This document shows, one piece after another, positions 56,245 through 64,000 of a stretch of DNA of 64,000 nucleotides (its first letter is position 1; each line of letters begins with the position of its first letter). The DNA is from Sternotherus odoratus (Eukaryota; Chordata; Testudines; Kinosternidae), in contig JAVMKO010000001.1 of the NCBI GenBank assembly GCA_032164245.1, forward strand, positions 286,695,041 to 286,759,040, given 5' to 3'. A program made the position numbers and the translations under genes. Under the pieces are notes generated by a model. That model searched no databases and was not told the DNA's origin. It was given only the letters and a program-made list of their open reading frames with translations.

Positions 56245-57240
56245 GATAGAAAGCTGTCTGGATCATTGGGCTCAACGGGTAGTGATCAATGGCTCCATGT
56301 CTCGTTGGCAGCCGGTATGATCTGGAGGATGATGTGGACTGCACCCTCAGCAAGCTTGCAGATGACACTAAACTGGGAGGAGTGGTAGATACACTGGAGG
56401 GTAGGGATAGGATACAGAGGGACCTAGACAAATTAGAGGACTGGGCTAAAAGAAATTTGAGGAGGTTCCACAAGGACAAGTGCAGAGTCCTACACTTAGG
56501 ACGGAAGAATCCCATGCACTGCTACAGACTAGGGACCGAATGGCTAGGGAGCAGTTCTGCAGAAAAGGACCTAGGGGTTACAGTGGATGAGAAGCTGGAT
56601 ATGAGTCAACAGTGGGCCTTTTTTGCCAAGAAAGCTAACGACATTTTGGGCTGTATAACTAGAGGCATTACCAGCAGATCGAGGGACATGATCATTCCTC
56701 TCTATTCGACATTGGTGAGGCCTCATCTGGAGTACTGTGTCCAGTTTTGGGGCCCACACTACAAGAAAGATGTGGAAAAATTGGAAAGAGTCCAGAGGAG
56801 GACAACAGAAATTATTCGGGGCCTGGAGCACATGACTTTTGAGAGGCTGAGGGAACTGGGATTGTTTAGTCTATAGAAGAGAAGAATGAAGGGGATTTGA
56901 TAGCTGCTTTCAACTACCTGAAAAAGAGGGTTCCAAAGAGGATGGCTCTAGACTGTTTTCAGTGGTACCAGATGACAGAACAAGGAGTAATGGTCTCAAG
57001 TTGCAGAGGGGGAGGTTTACGTTGCATATTAGGAAAAACGTTTTCACTAGGAGGGTGGTGAAGCACTGGAATGGGTTACCTAGGGAGGTGGTGGAATCTC
57101 CTTCCTTGGAGGTTTTAAAGGCCAGACTCGACAAAGGCCTGGCTGAGATGATTTAGTTGGGTTTGGTACTGCTTTGAGCAGGAGGTTGGACTAGGTGACC
57201 TCCTGAGGTCCCTTCCAACCCTGATACTCTATGATTCTAT
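56245..57240 (+). pseudogene. CR1 LINE 3' end with RT remnant
   Basis: The frame opens near 56262 (GGGCTCAACGGGTAGTG), then skips from GGCAGCCGGTA directly to TGATCTGGAGG at about 56315. This drops a stretch that in the family holds the RT QGS-type block. Preserved are LSKLADDTKLGG (catalytic ADD), DLDKLEDWAKR, LHLGRKNP, DLGVTVDEKL, SRDMIIPLYSTLVRPHLEY and LERVQRR. The stop after LGLFSL is followed by a 3' UTR and a CTATGATTCTATG end. About 190 codons stay open, the longest frame in the window, but the element lacks its 5' part and RT blocks. Confidence 0.93.
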
Positions 57241-57254
57241 GTAGAATCTGCTTG

Positions 57255-57345
57255 TAGTTTTTGGTTGAATCAGAGCCCCATTGTGCTGTGCAATCACATA
57301 GGGAGACACAGTCCCTGTCCGGAACAGTTTACAGTCTAAGACAAG
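57255..57345 (-). repeat. SINE 3' tail fragment (minus strand)
   Basis: GAGCCCCATTGTGCTGTGC and CAGTTTACAGTCTAAGACA match the inverted SINE tail. Confidence 0.6.
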
Positions 57346-57689
57346 ACTGAAATAATGAATGAGATAAACAATGAGAAGGGGTGAAGGAGGAGGATGACAA
57401 CAAGCTGACATAGTTTAGCTATGTGTACAACTTATTGGTTCCAGGCCATTAAAAAAAGGCAAGAAAATGTGTACTTTAAGTCACTCTGTTTTATGACTCC
57501 CTCCCCCCCCCCCCCTTCCCTTTGTCTGGCTTCAGTCGCCACTTCAACTATCAGGCCTGACTGCCTAGAACCCAGAGCCTGAGAAGTGACGGTATTTCAA
57601 TGCTTAGTGCTGTGCAATATAGAAATGAAGATGGCTCCTATCTAATCTCTCTTTAATATTGATAAAGAATCTGGAATCTTGTGACTCTG

Positions 57690-58050
57690 TGTTTCAATGG
57701 ATTGGGCCCCAGATTAAGAGGCAAGAGACCTGCTTTTTAAACCCAGCTTCTCCAATGGTTCATGATGTAACCACTAGTAAGTTACTTCAGCTCTTTGCAC
57801 TTCCATTTCTGCATATGTAACATGAGGATAATGATAGTTACCCACCATTTATAAAGTGCTGTAAGGACCCTGGAAGAAGGAAAACAGTACATGTGGTGGA
57901 TTGTTAGGATGATTATTGTTATTGCTATTTATTACTTGTGTTATCATAGCACCTTGGAGCCCCCATCAAGGACCAGCACCCCATTTTAACACACTGTACA
58001 AACAAGAGATGGAACAAAATGACAGTCCCTGCCCCAAAAGATCTTAAAAT
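57690..58050. repeat. Two SINE pieces in opposite orientation
   Basis: 57690-57935 reads on the plus strand (TTCTGCATATGTAACATGAG, ATTTATAAAGTGCTGTAAG, ending in an ATTATTGTTATTGCTATT run). 57935-58050 is the inverted tail of another copy (GACCAGCACCCCATTTTAAC, CAGTCCCTGCCCCAAAAG). They join at the T/A-rich tail, a tail-to-tail arrangement. Confidence 0.6.
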
Positions 58051-58639
58051 CAAATTAATTGTTGCCATCTTGTCTAATCACTTGGTTTAAAATGCATGTA
58101 AACTAGCTACCCAAATGGGGCCTGAGGAAAGACCTCTGTACTTGTGTGCATCCCATGGACTTCAGCAGGGCTCATTGTGGATGCAGATGTCAATCAGAAG
58201 AGCTGTAATCGTAGGATCAGGGCCCATAACTTTCTACTTTACTTTAGTAGGTACATTTTCATATCCCAATAGGGCTTAATCTAAAGCACATTTAAGTCAA
58301 TGGGAGTCATTCCATCAACTTCAGTGGACTTTGGATCAGGACCAAAGGTTTAAAACATCCATTGATACTACTTATTACTGTGGACAGCAGTGCTGCTTTT
58401 CGTTAAGTGGGGACTGAACAAAGGATGATATTCACCCTATGTGTGCTGTGCAATGCATTTTTGCAAGTGTAGCTTTTCTTGAAAAACAAACTGGGTAAGG
58501 AAAGTTGAAGTGCATCACTAGCATCCGAAAGCCAAGATCTGTAATATAAACGAGGCCTGTAAAGGAAGTATTGACATTTAGCCTCACAGTTTCATTAAGT
58601 TTTAAGTCTGTACATAGAAAAAAATAATTATATGGTGTT

Positions 58640-58990
58640 TTAAGCCTTCACAAAAGGTCAGCTCGCTAGTACTGCGGTATATAACAGCAGAGGTTGATAA
58701 GATAATTCTCTAAGCAGAAACACGTTTTAATGGCTGATCGGGGCAAATTATAAGAGCTTCACGATGCACACTTGATAATGAGATTCAATTATTTCCTATG
58801 AGAATTTTAAGCCCCCTGAGCAACCCATCTTTTGCTTACTGTAAGCAAAACTAATTTTCCCAAGTATAAAAATGACACTCATCTTTTTATTGTGCTGGCT
58901 TAGACAAAGGTCAGATCTAATAAAGATCACTGTGCTTGACAAATAACACTTAATGTTTCTTTTCCTCCAGCTTATACTATATTGCAAAGT
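58640..58990. other. Candidate conserved non-coding segment
   Basis: Repeat-free stretch with clustered regulatory-type motifs: GATA (TTGATAAGATAATTC, 58695), homeobox CAATTATT (58789), a TTGCTTACTGTAAGCAA palindrome (58832-58848) and ACAAAGG (58914). These are short motifs, and chance cannot be excluded without alignment. Confidence 0.28.
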
Positions 58991-59269
58991 CAGGTTACTA
59001 CAGTAATAGAATAATGGTACTTGATTAACATTCTGAGTGCAAGATCACTGCAACACCCTCCGTATCAGTCTCCATTCAAATATTCTTTTATATAAGGCTG
59101 GTATATACTGTATCTTGCCTTCCAAATACACTGAAAAAATCTATTGGCCATTCAAGAAACAGGAGAGTACAGTAGGAAGAACCAGCACCCACTGATGCCC
59201 ATCCCCTCCTAATAGATGTGCATCAGAAAAAGATAAAAACTCCATAGGGTCTCTGAGCATATGCGTTAG

Positions 59270-60010
59270 GAGGAAGTACGGTTCAATGGTTAGGGCTTAC
59301 CTTACAACTTGCTCATTCACAGAGATCTCTCTTTGCTGCAGTTGTTCGTCTGTAAAATTAGGGTAATGACACAGAGTGTTGTGAGGTTGAACATTCTGAA
59401 GATCATGAAGTGTTCTGATGCTACAATGATGGTGGCCATATAAGTATTATAGGTAGATTTCAAACTAAAATTTGCTGAACAAGGTCAACATGTGGACTTG
59501 TTTCTCTGTAACCTGCTTCTCCTACATTTAGGATGTATTTTTATGATCACATAATACCTTTAATAATAAAAATAGACACAAAGAACATTGCAACCAGCTT
59601 ATCTTTAATCATTGGAACAGTATTTTTTTAATAAAAACTATAATAAATAGTTAAAATCCAGGTTCCTGAATAAGATATTTTAATTAGGCATTCACTGGTT
59701 CTAATTCAACCCCTTTCTAGTTTTAACTTTGACTATTCCAAGAAATAAAATCTTTGCAATACTGATATTTGGATTAGTAGTATTGTAGGGTGATGAAATC
59801 ACTAAGAGCTGCAGAGACACAGCTGCTCTGAAAATCAGGTCCTAGTTTTCTCAAGATGTGCATCAGGGATTGTAGGTTATGTTTGAATATCTGGTCTAAG
59901 TGAATTGCCCTGCAGGCACCCAGTAAATTATAATAGAGCCAGAACAGAATCCAGGAGTCTTGATTCCCAATCTTCATCTCTAATGGGTAGACTCTGACTC
60001 TTAATAGTGT
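59270..60010. repeat. Two diverged tRNA-derived SINE pieces with unassigned DNA between
   Basis: 59270-59420 (plus): GGTTCAATGGTTAGGGC, GTCTGTAAAATTAGGGTAAT. 59895-60010 (minus): CCAGGAGTCTTGATTCCCAA and TCTAATGGGTAGACTCTGAC, the inverted tRNA-like head. Between them (59420-59890) nothing is recognised. Confidence 0.5.
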
Positions 60011-60019
60011 GTTTATCCC

Positions 60020-60570
60020 CAATGTTTCCTTTTCTGCAGTAGCCACATGCCATTCTCTGTTCCTGATACTAATCATCCTATGACCTAAAGCTGATTGCCA
60101 TGAGTCACTTCTGGTTCCTTCTAAGCTAGTTTAAATTGGTTGCACTTTATTATTGCTGGTATTTAATGTATTCCTTTTTCTAAGATCTCCATTAATTTTA
60201 TTTAGGATTTTCCCTATTGTTTCCTGAGCTTTTGTTTTGTTTTTAAAGTGAGCTTCTTTGCAAATTTCTCTTCCATCCCCCCTGCTTTGTTTTGCCCCCC
60301 TGCTTTGTTTTGCCAATTTTTTCCTGTCTTTTGTTAGGAAAATATGTTCAGTAAATAAAGTTCAGCTAATGCACATTTTAAATATACAGTTCATTTATGG
60401 GAAGCCTTGGCAAATACCAGGTGGGGGAATGTTTTAGATGTCTCTCAAAATGGGAAAGATAGGTTTTCTTCAGGCTTTTTCTTTCTAGCCTTGGTCTGAA
60501 TTTGCTAAGATGACAGTACAGAAATCCTACTTCCAGGCCACTTAACAAAAGTGTCTTCAAGTGTAAAGAA
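60020..60570. other. Unassigned non-coding DNA
   Basis: A+T-rich with a 17-bp tandem duplication around 60280-60313 (CCCCCCTGCTTTGTTTTGCC-type). No coding signal. Confidence 0.45.
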
Positions 60571-60579
60571 ATACTTCCC

Positions 60580-60900
60580 ATAGCCTACAGAGAGCCGAAG
60601 TGTGAAAAGCGGCTCCAAGTGCTAAAAGATGCATGCCCCATGGACATCTTTAAAATTAGTTAGTTTAAACACGTGAAGCATGAAACAACATCTGCACAGG
60701 CTGTGATCAAACTCAAATGCAAAAATTAAAAATAGAAGATGCTGATATTACATTGGATGAAGCGGAATGCACAATAAACAGAACACAGATTAATCTTTCC
60801 TTTCATTTGTTTCATTCTGCTTCCGTTACTCTGTTAAATGCTCTTTCCTCACTGCTTTTTATAATTCAGATAGTTACTATTACACTCTGAATGGAAAGAA
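60580..60900. other. Candidate conserved non-coding segment
   Basis: Repeat-free, with motif-dense sequence (TTAAAATTAGTTAG, CACAGATTAATC, CATGAAACAACATC). Offered only as a target for alignment. Confidence 0.22.
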
Positions 60901-61111
60901 CTAGAGTGTGCTGTAACTTCTGTTACCTAACATGTTACCAGCATAAATTGTTTCTCGGGGCTCCACCCCAGCTTCTGTCAATGCGGTATTCATTCTCTGG
61001 TGTAGGACCAGGCGGGGAGACAACTCGTTACCTGATTCCCTGTGCAGCCTGCAATGAAACAATCTAGGACACGAAAGCATGCGCACACCAAGTTAATCAA
61101 TAGCCTGTAGA

Positions 61112-62130
61112 CGGGGGTGAAAGTAACTTAAAGGACTTGCCGGTACTCCGGAGTCCTGGCTAGGGGGTGGGGCCTCAACCAGAGGAGGCGTGGTCTCTAC
61201 CAGAGGAGGTGGAGCCTTTAAATCCCCTGGCCCTTTACATCAGGATTTAAAGGGTCAAGGGCTAGGCTGTGGTAGCAGCAGCTGGGGGCCCCAAGCCCTT
61301 TAAATCACATCCGAGCCCAGCCACTGCTACGCCAAGGCTCCAGCAATGGGGTTGGGGAGGAGGTCTGGGGTTCATGACCTGGGCTGGGGCAGGGGATTGA
61401 GGTGCAGGAGGGGTGCAGGCTCTGGGAGGGAGTTTGGGGATGGGCAGGGGTGCAGAGGGAGGGGATGAAGGGGTGAGGGTTGTGGGATGAGGCTGGGTTT
61501 GGGATGCAGGCAGGGTGCCCCTGGACTGGAACCAAAGAGGAGGAGGATTCCTAACCCTCTCCACGCTGACAGCAGCAAGCTTTGAGGTAGGGATCCCCTT
61601 CTCTCGCCGAGCAGCGCACTCACCCCCACCACTGTCACTGCATGTGCTCCTAGGGCCCCTCAAGTCCAGGAATCTGTCTCACCTCTCCTCTGGTGGGGGA
61701 AGGGGAGGGCTGCCATCATATCGTGCACTTCCTCCCATATAGGCTCATTGTGGGTGGTGGATGGGGCTGCCCCTTGCCCAGTGTGGGGCAGGAACGGTGA
61801 CTGCAGGTGGAAGGGCAGCTGTACTGGTGGAGGGTCCTGCCTGGTAAAATGAAAGGGTCTGAGGGGGAAGGGCAGTGTAAGAGCAGCCTGCATGGAGCTG
61901 CAGGGGAGAGCCCCAGGGAGGTGCACGGGGGGCAGCAAGGAGAGGCTAGGGGACACTCAGGAGTGGTGTGGGGGGCAGCAGGTGAGGCCATGGGGGGAGA
62001 CCTAGCCCCAAACATTGGTGGAGCCGGGCCTCCGGGCCCTCAATATTGCTGAAGCCATGAGCCCATATAACTTGCTGCTGCGTCTTGCTGGTCTGCCTCA
62101 CCTGAGTGTACCGGCTTACTTTCACCTCTG
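61112..62130. mobile_element. hAT-like non-autonomous element (1019 bp)
   Basis: TIR CGGGGGTGAAAGTAACTTAA at the left and, inverted, CAGAGGTGAAAGTAAGCCGG at the right. Flanks CCTGTAGA (61104-61111) and CATGTAGA (62131-62138) agree at 7 of 8. GCCGGTAC and GTACCGGC blocks lie just inside both ends. The G/C-rich interior contains open frames on both strands (about 130 codons at 61262-61663, minus) with proline-rich, unrecognised peptides. They look like composition artefacts, not a transposase. Confidence 0.8.
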
Positions 62131-62940
62131 CATGTAGAGCAATTTCCTCAGCCTGTTTTGATACAGTGAGTTGTTAGCTATAAAATGTTACCGGTGGCAG
62201 AAGTAGAGAGCACACTTCCAACAAGCAATACATTATTAATGTAAATGAACAAGAGTCTCGCAAACCTAATGGGAGCCGCAAGATTCCTCAAGTGATCAAC
62301 TACTTTAAATGTTAGGGCAGCTGAGTGGCACTTGAAAACCTTCCCATCCAAAGCAGCAATGAATACATGTCTACAGTAACTTCATCTCTTTTTAGTCCCA
62401 TCATGCAATGTGCGGAGTGCATTCAGCTCCCATGGAGTTCTATGGGAATTGGGGGTTCTCAGCACTTAGAGATCTCAGGCTCTTAACCCATTATAAACAA
62501 TATTAAGGGCTGATGGAAAAGCAGTAAGAACATTTCATTGCAAAAGCCCGAGTGGGAGAACAGATACTGACCACAGTTTCTTTACTAATGGTTAGTTAGA
62601 ATTGCTGCACATTTACCATACATTCAGTTCTCTTATTTTTCACCATTGAAACTGATAGTGTACAAAATGCTTGCCAGTGAAAGGTTACATCTTCATCCCA
62701 GAAGTATGCCAATCATTATGAGCTGCATTGCAGTACAGCCTAGTGTCTCAAACTGAGAACCATTGTACTGGGCACAGTATAAACACATAGAGCTTACAAT
62801 CTCAAGTCCTGATTCAAAAGAGCATCCTGCTTAGCAAGGTGTGGCTTCGCTGCTTCCCTGAATCATGACATAGATAGACAAAGCAAATAAAGGAAGTAGT
62901 ATACTTATTTTATGGATGGAGACTGATTCACAGGAAGATT

Positions 62941-63305
62941 GTGGCCCTGATTCAGAAGTGCTTTCCTGAACAGGGATGGGTATTAGGGCTTGTCTTCACT
63001 ACCGCACGGGGTCAATCTAAGATACGCAACTTCAGCTAGGTGAATAGCATAGCTGAAGTCGATGTACTTATCTACGTACTACCGTGTCTTCACTGTGGTA
63101 AGTCAACAGCTGATGCTTTCCCGTCTACTCCACTTGCACTCCTTGTTCTGGTGGAATACCGGAGTTGATGGGAGAGAGCTCAGCAGTTGATTTATCGTGC
63201 CTATACTAGATGCGATAAATCAACCCCCACTGGACCAATCACTTCCCACGAATCCGGCAGGTTGTGTAGACAAGCCCTTAGTCACATACTTGGCTAAATC
63301 AGGGT
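62941..63305. repeat. Palindromic element interrupted by a Harbinger-like MITE
   Basis: The left half GGCCCTGATTCAGAAGTGCT (62943 on) and right half ACTTGGCTAAATCAGGGT (to 63305) are inverted. Between them sits the MITE 62986-63277 with its TTA flanks. Confidence 0.6.
62986..63277 (+). mobile_element. PIF/Harbinger-like MITE, copy 2 (292 bp)
   Basis: TIR GGGCTTGTCTTCACTACC and, inverted, GGGCTTGTCTACACAACC, flanked by TTA (62983-62985 and 63278-63280). Shares ATACGCAACTTCAGCTA with the other two copies and an internal GATTTATCG...CGATAAATC hairpin centred near 63204. Confidence 0.88.
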
Positions 63306-63451
63306 CTAAGTGACTTATCCATGATGACCCATGAGGTCTGGCAGAATCAGGAGTTAAAAGCCATATCTCTAGAGTCCCATTCCTGTGCCTTTAATCAAAT
63401 ACCATCTGTGCTCTCTAGAGTAGTAACAGTCACTCGTTAGTGATTATGTTA

Positions 63452-63741
63452 GGGCTGGTCCTCACTGGTGGGTGGGGGGGGATCGACGGCAGATACGCAA
63501 CTTCAGCTACATGAATCACGTAGTTGAAGTTTGCATATCTGCCGCCGAGTTACCGCTCGTCCCCATGGCGGCGGCAGTCAGCCGCGTGCTTCCCCGTCGC
63601 CTCCAGCTTGCGCCGCCTGGCGAGCTGGAGTTCCGGTGTCGACGGGGGAGCTCCGGGCGATCGATTTATCGTGTCTTAGCGAGACGCGATAAATCAAATC
63701 CCAGAAGATCGATCTCTGGCAGCGCTCATGAAGACAAGCAC
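63452..63741 (+). mobile_element. PIF/Harbinger-like MITE, copy 3 (290 bp)
   Basis: TIR GGGCTGGTCCTCACTGG and, inverted, GTGCTTGTCTTCATGAGC, flanked by TTA (63449-63451 and 63742-63744). CpG-rich interior with GATACGCAACTTCAGCTA and a GATCGATTTATCG...CGATAAATC hairpin near 63677. Retained CpGs suggest it is younger than copy 1. A 93-codon frame through it has no similarity. Confidence 0.88.
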
Positions 63742-63749
63742 TTAGAAAC

Positions 63750-64000
63750 TTAGTTTCATTAACTGAAGATATTAAAACAGCAGATACCCAAACAGAGCAC
63801 TATTCAAAAATGCAAAAAACCTTTCATTGTTGCACATATGCATCTTCCTTAACAGCACTTCCAAGATCAGGACTTAATCACAGTTAAAATAGTTGAGTGA
63901 TGAACGCTATTTAACTTCAGAAAATTCTGTAATTAACTATGTCTTTTCCGAGGGCTATAGGGGTTCAGAGAGAATGATTGCCTTGATGGGAAACCAAGAG
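63750..64000. other. Unassigned non-coding DNA
   Basis: A+T-rich end of the window; nothing recognised. Confidence 0.45.

Larger units (their letters stand above)
62752..63400 (-). repeat. SINE with nested palindromic and Harbinger-like insertions
   Basis: Minus-strand SINE blocks occur in correct order but interrupted: CCATTGTACTGGGCACAG...CTTACAATCTCA (62752-62804), then TAGATAGACAAAGCAAATAA and TATTTTATGGATGGAGACTG (62869-62940), then CTAAGTGACTTATCCATGAT...AGGAGTTAAAAGCC (63306-63400). The gaps are a palindromic piece at 62805-62868 and a palindromic element at 62941-63305 that itself contains the Harbinger-like copy. Confidence 0.65.

Noticed and set aside
56289..56876. A 195-codon frame, the longest in the window, as a host gene
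   Set aside because: The peptide is CR1 reverse transcriptase C-terminal sequence followed by a CR1 3' UTR and octamer-type tail.
59270..59420. tRNA gene
   Set aside because: The tRNA-like stretch continues into the SINE body, and no cloverleaf with an anticodon arm can be drawn.
61262..62052. Frames of 75-133 codons on both strands
   Set aside because: They lie inside the hAT-like element, are proline/serine-rich, overlap each other in several frames and match no family I recognise.

Overview
This is vertebrate nuclear DNA with no recognisable host gene. The repeat mix points to a turtle, probably a hidden-necked (cryptodire) one: many CR1 LINE 3' ends with octamer-type tails, few degraded L1, Penelope-like retroelements, a tRNA-derived SINE in both orientations, solo LTRs, and many short DNA transposons. 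The turtle call is inference from family composition and from remembering such repeats in reptile genomes. Open reading frames are short. Every frame with recognisable protein similarity belongs to a transposable element (CR1 and L1 reverse transcriptase or ORF1, Penelope reverse transcriptase and GIY-YIG endonuclease). I found no exon, tRNA, rRNA or CRISPR array.

Layout. 1-4.2 kb: mostly unassigned DNA, an LTR with TATA box and polyadenylation signal, a Penelope-tail repeat and the first copy of a tiny hAT element. 4.2-12.1 kb: second and third hAT copies, a 1 kb CR1 3' end, SINEs and a Harbinger-like MITE. 12.1-19.4 kb: a solo LTR with exact target duplication, a palindromic Penelope-tail repeat, a TA-flanked transposon filled with GC-rich tandem repeats, and a minus-strand LTR. 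19.4-26.8 kb: mostly unassigned, with a compound inverted-repeat element. 26.8-29.1 kb: a minus-strand Penelope element carrying a nested hAT-like MITE and a nested solo LTR. 31-41.3 kb: LTR-like repeats, CR1 copies, a GC-rich hAT element and a Penelope copy nested in a SINE. 43.4-44.1 kb: two CR1 fragments head to head. 48.6-53.5 kb: remains of an L1 broken by at least four DNA elements. 54-61 kb: a CR1 3' end and quiet, A+T-rich stretches that could be conserved non-coding DNA. 61.1-63.75 kb: a 1 kb hAT element, then a SINE-in-palindrome-in-Harbinger nest and a third Harbinger-like copy.

The strongest observations read directly from sequence are the target-site duplications. Five copies of one 50-124 bp hAT-like element carry 8-bp duplications (three exact, two with one mismatch). 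Two solo LTRs of one family carry exact 5-bp duplications. Three Harbinger-like MITEs are flanked by TTA, and two pogo/mariner-like elements by TA. These, with the nesting, give a relative order of insertions. Function of any non-repeat segment cannot be judged without cross-species alignment.
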